DNA from: Desmodesmus armatus
Lineage: Eukaryota > Chlorophyta > Chlorophyceae > Sphaeropleales > Scenedesmaceae
DNA: 64,000 nt
Direction: 5' to 3'
NCBI GenBank assembly: GCA_007449985.2
Contig: VIIQ02000593.1
Span: forward strand, 496,001 to 560,000
The position numbers and the translations under genes were made by a program. Each line of letters opens with the position of its first letter. Position 1 is the stretch's first letter. Positions 10,453 to 26,491 of this stretch are shown here, piece after piece. The notes under the pieces were generated by a model, which saw only the letters and a program-made list of their open reading frames with translations, was not told the origin of the DNA and ran no database searches.

Positions 10453-13400
10453 ATGTTGCCGCATAGCAGCTTGTTTGAGCGGCAGCTCAATGTAAAAAGG
10501 CCATGTGGAGTGCCTGCTCGCACGCACCTGCGTGTGTCAGCGCAACATCAAAGCAGGAGCACAGGCTCAGTGCAGCAGGTAGAGCTTGAGGGTGATCCTG
10601 CCGGGTGCATGCAGGGGTTGTGCGTCACAAACTAAGTATTTCGATGGTGTAAGTGTTTGTAACTGGCAGAAGCAGTGCACGTTGTGGATCAAAGGATGAA
10701 GGGGCGTACTTGCTGCATTCATCTGTGCAACCAACCCCCCCCCTTCCCTCAAGACTTGTCTTCTTGGTGGCATGCAGGCTTCAGCTAGCAGGCAGTACGC
10801 AGGCCTAGGCAGCATCCAGCAGCAGCAGCAGCACGCCTCACATAGGCACAGACTCCCACCACCCTGCTTCACAGAAGGGGAGGATGCAGGAGAGGTTACT
10901 GAAAACAGGGTCATTGTGGTAACATCAGGGAAGGGAGGCGTGGGCAAGACCACAGCATCTGCGAACTTGGGCATGTCCATCGCCAGGTGAGAGGTGTTTC
11001 ATCACGCATCCCTGCCCGTTGTGGTTGCTTGTGTGCAACTCACCTCAACAACCACCGTACAACCTGGCAGTACAAAAGCAGCAATCACTGGTGTCTGGGC
11101 AGTACAAAACAGCAAGTGCTGTGTGTCTGGTTTGATATGTGCTACGCAGACTGGGCTACAAGGTGGCCTTGATAGATGCAGATGTGGGCCTCCGCAACCT
11201 TGACCTGCTGCTGGGCCTGGAGAACAGGGTCCTGTACACAGCGATCGACATCCTGGAAGGCGACTGCAGGTGCGCCAACCCCAACAGCACGACAGACAAA
11301 ACAGCGGCAGCAGGGTGAAGCTAGCGTGAAGTTCATACTCAGGTGTCAACCTGACTGGAACAGCTTGGCAGAACAGGGAAGCAGCAAAAGAGCCGACGGC
11401 ATACTTGGGTTGCTTTTGTGCTGTGGTTGTGACTGCTGACTGGAATGGCTGCGTGTGTGATGGCTGTCCCCAGGCTTGACCAGGCCCTCATCCGCGACAA
11501 GCGTTGGAAGAACCTCAGCTTGCTATCCATCAGCAGGAACAGGCAGCGGTGAGTGGCGGCAGATGGTGATGCAGGACGCCATATGCAGCTTGTTGGGGCT
11601 GGTTGCCCCCACCCCAGTAGCCATTGCACAAAGTCAGCTTGAGGCGTGGTCGCCTGACTATGTGGCCCACTGTGCGCGCCAAGCCAAACTTTGCCGGGTG
11701 ACAGCCCACCCAGCAGCGTTAAAGCGCAACACTTGCCTGCTGTGCAGACCTTGCAGTAGCACGGAACTATCTTGACAAGGGGACGACAGCTGAGGCCAAG
11801 GCTGAATGGCAGTCGTGCTTCACTGTGGCTGTGCTGTTGTGCATGTGCAGGTTCAACATCACCCGCAAGCACATGGAGCAGCTTGTGGAGAGCATTCAGT
11901 CATTGGGGTACCACTATGTCATGATTGATTGCCCAGCAGGCATTGACGTGGGCTTCATCAATGCTATCAGCCCGGCCAAGGAGGCACTCATTGTCACAAC
12001 ACCCGAGATCACAAGCATCAGGTGCGGCGGCCAGGGCAGTGAGCGTCTGGTAGACTTGTGAAGCGCACAACATGCAGCCATCCTAGCTGCTGACTGGCAG
12101 TGTGGCTTGCGTTGCCCGACGCACACACTCATGTCACTGAAGGCACTCCATGCTGGCGTACAGGATCCCTTCATGTGAGGTATAGGGTGTATGATATGGA
12201 TGTGCAGCATCTGGCACCTGCCGACTGTGTGGGGTATGCACTGCTGCTTCTGCTGCTGCAGGGATGCTGACCGTGTGGCTGGGCTGCTTGAGGCCAACAA
12301 CATCTACAACACCAAGCTGCTGGTCAACAGGGTGCGGCCAGACATGATCCAGAAGAACAACATGATGAGCGTGCGGGACGTGCAGGTGCGCCAGCCCAAC
12401 CTGGCACGAGAAGCAGCGTGGGGGCTTTGAGGGGGGCTTTGAGTAGGGTGCCATGGGGAGCATGAAACTGCTGTGCGAGTGTTGTTCAGCCTGGCTTGAG
12501 GGGCTTGAAGGGCTGGCACGTGTAGAGTGTGTTCTGGCACATGCCGCTGTGCTGTCATGTTGGTCTGGTGTGCCACAGTGGTCCTTGTGTGTGTTAAACA
12601 CATGAGTTACAACCATCAAGTAACCATCAAGTGTGTGTGTGTGTGTGTGGGGGGGGGGGGGGCGGGGTTGGCTAGCTACCCCCTTCACGGAACCAGGTTA
12701 GCCCTGCTTCAGGGTGTGGCAACCTCACACAGAGGGCCAACCCGCCAAGTCATGCCACTGGATCAGCACAAGTTGGGCTGCTTCTCACGCTATGCTGCCT
12801 TCCCCGGTGTGCTGCGATGCTGTTGCGCACACATTACAGGAGATGCTGGGCATCCCCCTGCTGGGTGCCATCCCTGAGGACCAGCAGGTCATCATCAGCA
12901 CCAACAGGGGGGAGCCCCTGGTGCTGCAGAAGAAGCTGTCGCTGTCTGGCATTGCTTTTGAGAATGCAGCGAGGCGGCTGATCGGCAAGCAGGACTACTT
13001 TGTGGACGTGCAGGTGTGTTCAGGGGCATAAGGCATACAGCATAGTAGAGGTGCTGGAGGCAGCGTGCACATGTGGTGAACCAACAGTGGGTCACACTAC
13101 TGTACGGCACAGGACGAAGTCCCAAGCTTCCTGGCAAGCAAGGTGGCCTTGAGCTGTCTTGCACTGCCGGTGCGACAGTCTCTCGGGTACATCGGGTCCT
13201 CGGCGCTATTATGCAGTGTGACCGGGGACGCAGCAGTTGAAAGGGTTCCAGTCTACTTCTGCTGTATGGCCATCAGCGCTAGTGGGGCAGAGGAACAGCA
13301 CGGGGTGCGCATGTGTGCGTACGCAGCTTTAACTGAGGACAATGCAGCAGCGGGGCGACACCATAGATAGCCACAGCACCTGCCTTGCGAGTCCTGATGC

Positions 13401-13505
13401 CCTTGCCGTGCCTGCGTGTGAACGCTGTGAATGCTGTTGTCATATGTGCAGGCACCTTACAAGGGCGTGTTTCAGAAGATCGGCGAGATGTTCCAGTCCA
13501 GCTAG
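10453..13505 (+). CDS. MIND: Chloroplast septum site-determining ATPase MinD
   Basis: MinD is a ParA/Mrp-type ATPase that, with MinE, positions the plastid FtsZ ring. Eight exons close in frame: 10453-10578, 10778-10986, 11150-11269, 11474-11548, 11851-12021, 12262-12385, 12840-13013, 13452-13505, giving 350 residues. The first ~85 residues are basic and Ser/Gln/His-rich and fit a transit peptide. The deviant Walker A SGKGGVGKTT is at about 92-101, followed by DADVGLRNLDLLLGLENR, the switch/Walker B block VMIDCPAGID, and NRVRPDMI. The C-terminus ends in a short amphipathic segment (YKGVFQKIGEMFQSS), where bacterial and plastid MinD bind membrane. In some prasinophytes minD is plastid-encoded; the introns and leader here show a nuclear copy. 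ATG 10453 is inferred from exact phase with exon 2. Confidence 0.97.
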
Positions 13506-14710
13506 CAGGCGTGCTATCACTGCGCGCCTCAGCAGTTGCTGGCGGCAGCAATTGCTTGGCGCGACCTGTGGCCGCAAGCTGCAGCAGGCAGACAGGCGCA
13601 TGCTGAAGCAGCAGGCGCGTCGGACGCTGAAGCAGCAAGCGCTTGGCCTTCGTAAGTAGGAGCTAAGCCATGCCATGGTGTGCATGCTCAAGGCAGTTAC
13701 CACCTGGTGCGGCTGCTCCTTTTTGATCACCATCTGTGCGGTATGATTGATTGGTGTTGTATGTGGTGTGAGGAGGCAGGAAGTGATCAGAGATCATGTG
13801 TATGGTGTGCTTCGTGGCAGCAGGCATGCAGGCAGCCCTGCACGGCTGCAGAGTAAATGCAGAGTAGAGGGTCCGTCCAGCCATGTGTCTGGCTAGCAGC
13901 TGGTTGTGGCGGTATGTTCAGTTGATGTTAAGGTGCCGTTGTAACTGCAAGGTTGACAATTTGGTTGTTCACTTGATTGCTGTTGTTGCTGGTTGAGGTG
14001 TGCCTGCGAAGGTGCTCACAGGGCGGGTGTGAAATCACGATACAGCAACTCAGGTCAACATGTTTCAGCACGGTGGGGCAGAGCAGCAAACTGACTATGC
14101 GGTGCAAGCGCTTGGTGAGGGCCAGCTAGCTGGGGGGGGGGGCTGTCAGGGGCCAGCAAGCAGACCAATTGGTCAGAAACAGTGTCTATGAGAGTAGCTC
14201 AACCAGACGCATGCAGTGTGATGATCAAGAAACATACACCCAGTCCACACAGCCCCCAGGCAAGTGTCATGTACAGGGGGGTTCTGCCGGCGGCATTCAC
14301 GTAGTGCCATGATGGCAGGAAGCCTTTGCCATTGAGCTTTGGTATGTCGGGCTCCCAACTCGTGGTGGGAAAGCCTAAGCAACCGCAGTAGGTGCAGCAA
14401 GCCTGGCAAGCCAAACACATCATTACAAACTTCAGGGGACACTGTCTGGGAGAGCCACGATCCCCTCTGAGAGCCTCAGCGCCACACACTGAGTCTACAC
14501 AGCTGCCCGCAACAGCGTTCAGCACAAAGTCATCACATCCATGCCATGCAACTCCTCCACGCTGCCAGCACTCCAGCAACGAGTCACCCATGCCAGGCAC
14601 AGCTGCTCCTCCAGCTACTTTACAACTTCCTCAAGTCTTCCTTTCGTACATCAACCCTGATATACACAACTAGCATACAGCATACATGGAGCACTGGGCA
14701 AGCCAGCCGC
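13506..14710. other. Convergent 3' region between MinD and PHR2
   Basis: Both neighbouring genes end into this stretch. It contains a plus-strand TGTAA at 13940-13944, which could be the MinD polyadenylation signal, and the PHR2 signal listed separately. Short open frames on both strands show no recognisable family. No other gene is seen. Confidence 0.5.
14620..14624 (-). terminator. Putative polyadenylation signal TGTAA for PHR2
   Basis: TGTAA is the usual green-algal polyadenylation motif. On the minus strand it lies about 90 nt past the PHR2 stop codon. A five-base motif can occur by chance. Confidence 0.35.
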
Positions 14711-17700
14711 TCAGGCCATGGCCATAGCTGCAGTGGCCGGTGCTGCTGCTGCAGAGCCTTTCTGCCCCATGCCTGTGGCGGCATGCTTCTTGGTGATGAA
14801 CCTGAAGAAGTCCCGCCACAGCAGCTCATACAGGAGCCATTGCATGTCTGCAGGGCACAAACAAGACACGGCATGGATGCACATACGACAGCATGTGAGC
14901 TTGAGTCCTTGCTTGTCAATTGATGCACTGTGTCAGATGCGGCCGGTAAGCGGTGTGCGCAAGCGCGACAGCAACTGCTGCATGCACAGCCGGCCTGTGA
15001 TGGCACACGCTGTCACGCAAGCTCAATCAAGGCGCCGCGCTCTCAAAAGCATCAAATGCATTCGGTGGCAGCTTGGTAGGCTGTGCACGACAGCTTCTGG
15101 ACAGCCTGTCCCGGCCTCTCAAGCAGGAGTGTGCATGCAGACCCACCTGATGTTTGCACTTTAGAGCCTTACCAGGCCAGCCCAACCCACCCACCCACCT
15201 GTGTCAGAGCCTTGCCCAGCAGCCCGCAGCTTCTGCTCCTGCCCCGACAGCTTCTGCTGAAGCTGCTCATACAGCTGCCTGGGCGACAGGCAGCCCAGGG
15301 CCAGCCACGGACTAATCTTGCAGCAGAAGTTGGGCGCTTCTGCTTGCGCACCTCCCTTCCTGCCGCTGCCAGAGCTGCTGCTGGTGCTGCTGCTGGTACT
15401 GCTGCTGGGAAGTGTGAAGTGAGTGATGAAGTCTGTCAGGCGACGCAGAGCCTCAGACTCCCCGCCGTGCAGGCGGGCTCCTGCTGCTGAGGTGTCATTG
15501 GAGCAGCGCTGGAGTGTGGCTGCATCGAAGCCAAGCTGCTGCAGGGATGGGAGGTCGCTAGCAGACACACTGCAGCAAAACATATCATAGCGCCCGTGGA
15601 AACTTGATCAGCTCCACAGTGAGCCAACATGATGCACTATGATGGATGTACACACCCACCCACTGTACTTCACAACATGTGCTGACAGCAAACCCCTTTC
15701 CCCTACAGGCTGCGTGAGTAGGGCTGCACCCGGGGAAAAACCTAGCACTGCCTGCTGTCCGGCAATTTATACGCATGCCACATGCAGTGTTTCATGGTGG
15801 TGATACATCTCGAGCCGCTGCGGGCACTCTCTGCGCCCAAACCGTCAGCATGGCCGCAGCACTGCAGGCAAGACAGCCAGCCACAGCACAGGGAGACAGA
15901 AGCTTGCTGTCTTGGCAAGCAACTCACGATGCAGCAGGCAGGCCCTTGACCTGTGCAGGTGTCTCCACAGGAGCTCGAACAGTAAGGGCACGCACTGCCT
16001 TCCTGAACTCGCTGTAGTGCTGAGGCATGCTGGTCAGCAGGAAAGGCAGGTCCTCAACATGGAACAGTGTGCCACCCCACATCACCTGCAGGGCACAAAG
16101 AAAGATGCCACCTTGAGCCAGGGTCAAGTAGAGGGTAACAGGGGGTGATGCTGCGTACTGGTGCCATGGTCACGGCACAATGACGTCATGTGCGTAACCG
16201 ACTCCTGCTCTAGTATGCCTGTGGGTGGCACTTGACTGGAGCTGAGACGGCGCAATTTGGAAGGAGGGCAAAGGCAAAGCGTCAGAGCTGTTGGTGTTTG
16301 TGACACCACCAAACATCACAGGGGCCCCATTGTCAGCCGATTCTGCCGATATCCAGGACATGCCTTTTGTTTAAACATCAGTTTTTGTGAGTCTCACCCG
16401 GTGTAAATCAATAAGAATTAGACATAAACCATTTCCTTCTCTCCATATCCCGGCACGGTGCATTGGCCACTGCGCCCTCAAAATGCCCCGCCCGCGGCTG
16501 CGGCGACCCCTGCACAGCCCTCTTCTCTGGGCTGCCTAGCCCCAGCACCCACCTTGAGGGCTGCTCCTGCCTTGTCCAGGGCCCGTGCCACTCCTGCCTC
16601 CACGCTGGCCTCCTCTGCTGTAACCTCACCATGGCAGTACACGCTGCCAGCACCAACAGCACGCGCTAGCTTCGGCAGCACATCCTCTGAAGCAGTCCAG
16701 CAGAACACGCAGGGCAGTGGATAGTTGCGGTGGGGTCAGGAGGTGTGCACTCTGCTGCTTTGACGTCACGTGCAGTGTTGGTGATGGCTGCACTCAAGCT
16801 CTTCTACAGCTGCCGCAGCAATGCCAAACAGTGCACCAGTGTATGGCAGCTTAACAAGCATTGGCACACCGTTTTGGAACGTACTTGACCCTAGGAGAGG
16901 GGCAATCACAACCATCTGACTGGTGACCAACCCAACTGGTCAATATATCAACTCAACTGTATCATTCCCCTTGCTGGGTTGCTGCACCCCACTTGTCTGT
17001 ATCCCCACAACAACATGTGTACAGCCACGCCTACCTGGCTTGCCGATGCGCACCACCAGGTCGCTGCCTGCATCCCTGAGCCTGCTCCTCAGATCGGACA
17101 GAGCCTCCAAGATGAAGCGGGCCCGGTACGGCCCCGTCTTGTCAAAGCCATTGGGACTCTGCAAGCACAGCACAGCACACCAGGCCGCATGCGTGATTGT
17201 TGGTGATCACGCCTTGTGAGAACACTGCCACACCTTTGAGGACCTGCATAGGTAAGCTGGGGTCTCTCAGGCCGTGCTGTCACTGGGAACACTTGACTGC
17301 AAGGCCAGTCCAGCGCCAGCAGAGCATGCTGAGAACTGCAAGCGACGCTGCTGTACCCACTGCTCATGTCTATCATGGTGGTGATACGCTGGTGAGGGTC
17401 ATGACTGTTGACAACCACAAACACACACAACAGAGTCGGCGCTATGAATGTTGTAAAGTCATGATGCTGAAGCAGATAGCCTCAGGACCCACCTTCCCAT
17501 ACTCCCTTGGGTCAAAAACATACACCGGCAGCACAGATGTGGCGCCAGCACAAGCAGCTGCCATGGGCTCGTGGTCGTGCAGGCGCAGGTCGTTCCTGAA
17601 CCACACCAGGGCAGGCTTGCGGCCACCAGGGACGCCAGGGGGGCTGGAGCCATCACCCCCGATGCGCCTGGGGAGCTGCAGCAGGAAGTGAAAGCGGGTA

Positions 17701-18650
17701 CAAGGGTACAATATCTCTCAAACAGCCAAGCCATCGGCAGGTAAAGGGGCAGCCACTGCATGGGGATTGGGTGCTGGCTATCCTTGGACTGTTCGTGGAT
17801 TAGACTATGGTTGTGTGGCGGGTCCTTTAGTAGCTACCTCTGCTCAGGTTCAGCTGGCTGGGAGGTGTGTCAGAGCAGCTGTCAACCACAGCTCCCAACT
17901 GCGGTTCCTGACAGGAGGAGTGACGTGCAGCCAAGTTTGCTTGATAACATGTTGACAGCCAATGTCACGCTATATCTTGTCAGCACGGTGCACCATCCCT
18001 TCCAGCAGCTGCTGCTCACCAGGCTGGTCAAAACCCTGCCAGCTGCCAGAGCCCTTGGCTGGCCATGCTGACGGCCAGGAGCAGCAGCAGCCAGCACCTG
18101 CACACACGTGTAAGATTGGGCACCAACAACAGCAGGGCCGTGAGTGCATGATGCTTCCGGGATGCTCATGAATGCGTTCTAGTGATGTCATCAGGGCGTA
18201 CATCAATGTTACACCGCACCACGCAGTGGGCAGCTTGATTGCAGTCAAGGGTCGCACAGTACATAAATAGATCACAGCCACCCTGTCAAGCCCCACCTTG
18301 GCTGTTGCACGTGCTGCGTGGAACACCAGAGCTGCTGCTGCCAAGGGAAGAACCCAGGACTTGAACCCCTGGCCGTGCTGTCGCTCCTGAGCTGACTGCC
18401 GTTGCTGAGTGCTGCTGCTGTTGTTTGCTGTGGCAGTCAGCAGCCGTGTCACGCCAGGGGTGGGGCCAGCAACCCGGCGTGCACGCAGAGCTGGCACGCT
18501 CCTGACAGCTCGCACACTGCTGCTGATACCGCTGGTGCTGGTGCAGGTGCTGGAGACCCTCTGTGCTGCCCCATTACCTACAACCGACAATGTCAGCCGC
18601 GCCAGGGGCAGTGGAGGGGCTCCTTCGGCTTTGTGTGTGCCAGGCTGCAT
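14711..18650 (-). CDS. PHR2: Photolyase/blue-light receptor-like protein PHR2 (short cryptochrome-DASH relative)
   Basis: Seven exons close in frame: 18650-18297, 17675-17493, 17158-17035, 16686-16553, 16085-15928, 15569-15199, 14847-14711, giving 486 residues. Exon 1 is a 118-residue Ser/Arg/Ala-rich leader with a hydrophobic stretch near its end, consistent with organelle targeting. Then come the photolyase N-terminal domain blocks [15 protein letters not shown] and [49 protein letters not shown] and [18 protein letters not shown]. The protein stops about 26 residues after that block, so it lacks the rest of the helical FAD-binding domain of true cryptochromes. This matches plant PHR2, which ends at the same place, so the end is a family trait and not a break. 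Its biochemical role is poorly known. It is divergent from the helicase gene (350 bp). Confidence 0.93.
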
Positions 18651-21914
<3,264 letters not shown>

Positions 21915-23820
21915 GTTGTCGGGAGTTGTATGTGGGAGGGTGAAGTGGGGTTGGGATGTACAGTCATTGCTGCTGCTGCTCTTTTTTGGGTGCGGTTGTA
22001 CCCGCTGGCCGTGCTTGCGGGCTTTCAAGAGCTACCAGCACTTGCTGCGTATGGGATGGATGTTATTGACTTCTCGCTGACGCTGCGCTGCAGCAGCAAG
22101 TTGGGTGGGTGCTTTAGGTAGGCTGACCTTGTCGTGTCGTTGACTTGTTGCAAGTCTCTGCAATCGACCCGGGCCCCTTTGGCCCGTCGCCTGGAGTGCA
22201 AGCATGTGCGTATGCCGAGCGTCGTGCACGAAGTGTGAGTGAGCTGAGGGGACACTGTCTGGCAGCTGAGCTGTCTCATTGGTATTGCTTGGTTCGTGTT
22301 ATGCGCATCACAGCTGCCAGCAGGGACCCATCTGCCTGCCTGGTGTTGAAGGCAGCAGTCACCGTGGCATCACGCATCTGAGAGGGTGTGAGAGCTTGGA
22401 GGATGGAATGAATGGGGCTGCTGTGCGGCGCTTGGTGGTGTTGCGCCAGCATTGCTCGAGGTGGACTGCATGTGCTGAGGAAGCACGTGTGTGGCCTGAC
22501 AACAGTCTGTGCGGCATTGTGCTGGCTGCTGGCACCCCTGCTGCTGTCTTGTGGGAGCCACCGCAGGTCTGTTGATTGTTTGTGGAGGCCACTGCAGGTC
22601 CTGGTTTGGGTTTGTGCAGGTGGCACGCAGGCTGGGCTGTCACCACTACTGCAGGTGGCATCCTGGCTACAGGAGCTGCCCATGTTGCAGGCTGTGCCCG
22701 CCTCCACCCCATGGACTGCCTGTGCCTACAGCGGCGCAGCTGCGCTGTGCCTGCTGCCGTGCTCTCTCGCGGTATCCTGCGGCTGTTATGCCAACAGCTG
22801 CTGCAGGTGGCAAATCCTTGCCAGGCCCATGCCCCGTCACCGGCCGGCAAAGCTGTCAGTGTGCACTGCTGCCGTTACCTCTGCTCTGATGCAGTGCCGC
22901 TGACGGAGCTGTGCTGCTGCTGCAGGTGGCCTGGTAGTGTTGCTGGCGTGCTGCTGTCACCCCACAGCGGCACACCGCCACAGGTGCAGGTGCAGTACAC
23001 CCTTTGAAAAGGTATACTGCAACAAGAGTTGGGCCGTGCTTCAACACCTCTGTGCTGTTGTCGTGCTCCTGCTTCTGTACCTGCTGACACACCTGTGCTG
23101 CTCAACCTCTTGCAGGTCATTCCCTGCCCCCAAAGCACCCATGCGGCATACTTGCAGGCCAATGACACCCTGCCGCCAACGTGCAGCATTTCTGACATGC
23201 TGCAGTGCATGACTTGAACGACTTTTTGCGCATTCCAAAGAAGGTGCCTGCTGAGCAGGACCATTTGAGCAATGGCTGGGTTTGCAAGAAGGGGCCAAGG
23301 GCCCTGTGGTGTTGTGGTCTCACTCACCCAACACTTGTAACACATTGACACAATGCTACTGAGGTGGTGATGCTGACACTGGTTAGTTAGGTTGGGGTTT
23401 CATGGAGCCAGACCTTATGTGGGGGGTTTGCTTCACTGTGAAAGAGCTCTGCTTGGTCGGAAAAATTCTGTTGCTCAACGACTGCGCTGTTGCATGCAAT
23501 CATCAGCTGATGCATGCAGAAGACATCAACCCTACCTACACGTGCAGGGCAAAGCAGTGATGGCAGAGGTGTATTGATATGAGAAATTTTGCAAGGGAGC
23601 TTGAGATACCTGTGAATGATGTTGGTGGCTTCCAAATGATACTGTTCTGGAGATAAACACAACTGTACTGTTCTGGAGACACACAAAACAAGCACCAGTC
23701 ACAGCAGGCTGCCTTGCGTGCGACTGCATGTTCGTGTATTCTGACATGTATGGGAAGGTATCACCCTCTGTCATTGTCCACCCACACCAGCCGTCAGCAT
23801 AAATTTGACGTGAGCATTTA
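21915..23820. other. No recognised gene; 3' UTR of helicase and unexplained sequence
   Basis: The first part is the helicase 3' region. Around 22560-23130, CTGCAGGTGGC-type blocks recur (about 22650, 22801, 22921), and overlapping open frames exist on both strands. These translate into Cys/Trp/Arg-rich sequence with no family signature and no consistent splice structure. I could not support a gene. Confidence 0.4.
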
Positions 23821-23835
23821 TAACATGTCACTTGT

Positions 23836-23953
23836 CACTCAGTAGCTAACCCAAGGATGACAGCTCTGCACACTACAACAAGCATGCAGGTGTGCAGAGC
23901 TGTCACTCAGTAGCCAACCCAGGGATGACAGCTCTGCACACTACGACAAGCAT
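23836..23953. repeat. Direct repeat plus inverted repeat
   Basis: A ~50-bp block is repeated directly (23836-23885 and 23904-23953, few mismatches). In addition, GACAGCTCTGCACAC at 23859-23873 is mirrored exactly by GTGTGCAGAGCTGTC at 23890-23904, giving a 15-bp perfect stem with a 16-nt loop. A second direct repeat, ACACAAACAAATATCCC, follows at about 23965-24000. Confidence 0.85.
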
Positions 23954-25199
23954 CAGGAAAATACACACAAACAAATATCCCCACACAAACAAATATCCCT
24001 GGTATACAACACCAAGAGACTGCCGACATGCTATCAACGTACAGCCAAACACACCTGGGCCAACCTCAAAAACCCAACAGCAATGTACAACAAACATGCA
24101 TATGCTCGAGGGGATACTTGTCAAGTCAAGACAGTTTGCTAACTTGGACAGGCTGGCCGCAACCACATGTCTGATCATGATGATATGGCAGCATGAAGAA
24201 TCAAAAAGTTGTGTTGGCAACCTCGGCCTTGGCAATTGCCAATTGATGATCGTGAGCCCTTTGTGATACACCCTGCCACCATGGCACTAACATGCTGCTG
24301 CATCACAAAACTCCAAACATCACAAGCATCATCCCAAAAAAAACTGCATTGCCCTCGGTGAAATCCCAAGAAAAGCAAAATTGATGCACACTTATGCAAC
24401 CGCATATGCCTGAACGTCTGCTGCACAGCGTCATCATAAACATCAACCTGTGAGCAACAGACCTGCTAACATGATAAAAGTCACTCAGTTCCATGGTGCT
24501 GGCACTCTCTGCAGTACTGCATGATAGCTTGCTGCTAGACTTGGCGGCTAACACTGCCATAGTGTGTGATTGTATGACAAATCCAGGTAACAACAGTAGT
24601 CACAATTCTTGTGATTAGCAGGCAACTCAACTGCTGCATGCATTTTTAAGCCTCAGCCATCACAGCCAGCCAGGCGGTCCTGCAGTCTCAAGACGAGCCC
24701 ACCCAACAACGGGCTGCCGCCGCTGTCATTACTAATGACAGGTAGTACCTGTCACTAGTTGCCACATGGCAGCTGGTCATGGCTTCAAAAGCTTTAGCAG
24801 CCTGCTACAAAATGACTTGCAAACGGCCGTACATAACAACTAGACACCGTCACATGCGTTCAGCACCCATTCACTGCAGACAAACCCTAGCAGCGTTTGT
24901 CAACAGCAGCTGGTGTGCATCATAAGCGTGGCGGTTGTGCAGGTTGTGCCCTTGTCAGTAATCGCCTACTGTTGTCACCTGCTAGGTCCAGACAAAACCA
25001 GTTGACACCATGATGAGGTCACTAGTGAGTGCACTGCCGATGGCACAGTTGTCATTTGTCACATGGTGGTTGCCTTGTTGTGCTGAGCGTGCGTGACACC
25101 CACAGGGTGGCCAGCAACTTCAAGTTCAATGGAGTGACCGTCACACTTGGCACCTTGCACCAGAGGCTTCAGGTACTCATCATAGCCAACGACATCATG

Positions 25200-26491
25200 T
25201 TATAGCGACCAATCATGTTTCTGGGGGGTGTCTGCACAGGTTCATGCGTAACATAGACAGCAGCAGCAGTGGCACGGCGCAGCAGCAATGACTGAGTACA
25301 GCAACCCTGCCAGTGGTCAGCGGCACTCTGGGGCTGCATGGGACGCATGCATTAGTGCAACGTGGCTTGGTATGTTGCCGCAACATCAGCACACACACTA
25401 TGCTGCAGTGATTCAGACACAGGTAAGCACGACAGGCAGCCTATGGTGTTCACCCCACTGTCAGTGGACACTGTCACCAGTGGGGATCGACAACTTGCCC
25501 ATATTATCCTCCCATTGCTCACGCTGTAAAAGCACTGGCATGCCAGACTGTGTGCTTCACGCAAACGGTTTGCTGTGGGTGTCGCTACAAGCTACTTGTC
25601 AAACTTAAGCTCGACTCTCCCCTCACCCTTGGTGATGACAGCCCAACCACCCGTCGGCTCCAAGATAGCAGCAAACACGTCATCAAACGAGCAGTGCCCC
25701 TTGAGGCGCAGCTCACTGCGCAACTTCTCAGGGCGCAGCAAAGCATGCTTCAGATTCTCGGTCAAAATCTGGCCTGCATGCATGTACACCAAGTGGCTCA
25801 AACAACCAGTTGCTGCCACCACACGTCAGTCACCGCGCCCTGTCGTGTGTGTGCATGCTTGCCTTGCACAGCCAGTGACAAGGCTACAAGCAACGGCAAT
25901 GATTTCAGGCAAGCTGATGTTGTCCGTTGTGCTCTTGCCAACAAACAGCAGACGAGCTGTGGTGTTGCTGCGTCAGTGTGACCACCACAGCAGGTCTCAC
26001 CGTAAGCGTACACCAGCAGCGGCCGCACATGCACCAAACTGGCAGGCACCCAGCCCCTTGCATAAGCAGCATCCACTAACAGGGCCATCCCGACGATGAT
26101 GACAACGGCAATGACAGTTGCTGCTAAGGGGTTAGCGGGCCGCAGAGCCACACTGCCCACAAGCGAGCCCACTGCCACAAGGACAAGTCTGCAAAGACAC
26201 GCATGCAGGCTTCAAAGGTATTGAGCAGATGTATGCATGCAGTTGTTATATATATTGCCTTGTTGCAGTAGCTGTGTGGCTGGCTCCACACCCCCAGACA
26301 ACCACAACCTACCTGTTGAACAGGGTAGCCTGTGTCAATGTCCTGGGCCCAGACAGCCTCAGGACTACAAACACAAAGACAACAACTATGGGAGTCATGA
26401 TAGCTGTACGCACTGTCGTAAAGGTGGTGTGAAAGTATGCTTGCCATAGGTCTGGAGTGAGTGAGTCTGCTTGCCAAGCTGACTCCGACAT
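25200..26491 (-). CDS. DUF421/YetF-like membrane protein, copy A (C-terminally shortened)
   Basis: Four exons match copy B exactly in length for the first three: 26491-26313, 26188-26001, 25773-25627, then 25231-25200, giving 181 residues. The N-terminal half has two to three hydrophobic helices around VLRLSGPRTLTQATLFNR and AVGSLVGSVALRP, the classic DUF421 layout. The C-terminal cytoplasmic domain has GGQILTENLKHALL, then a DD/EELLSELRLKG-like helix and AAILEPTGGWAVI. In exon 4 the codon aligned to a Leu codon in copy B is TAA (25202-25200), so 45 residues of copy B's tail are missing although the DNA downstream is still similar. DUF421 is mainly a bacterial family of unknown function. It may still be functional because the conserved domain is complete. 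Confidence 0.72.

Noticed and set aside
10567..10980. 137-residue minus-strand open frame opposite MinD exons 1-2
   Set aside because: It is antisense to the MinD P-loop exon, which is certain.
14711..14847. PHR2 as a truncated cryptochrome pseudogene
   Set aside because: Plant PHR2 ends at the same point after the [11 protein letters not shown] block, so the short FAD domain is normal for this family.
22359..22850. 163-residue minus-strand open frame
   Set aside because: No start context, domain or splice partner; composition matches the opposite-strand repeats.
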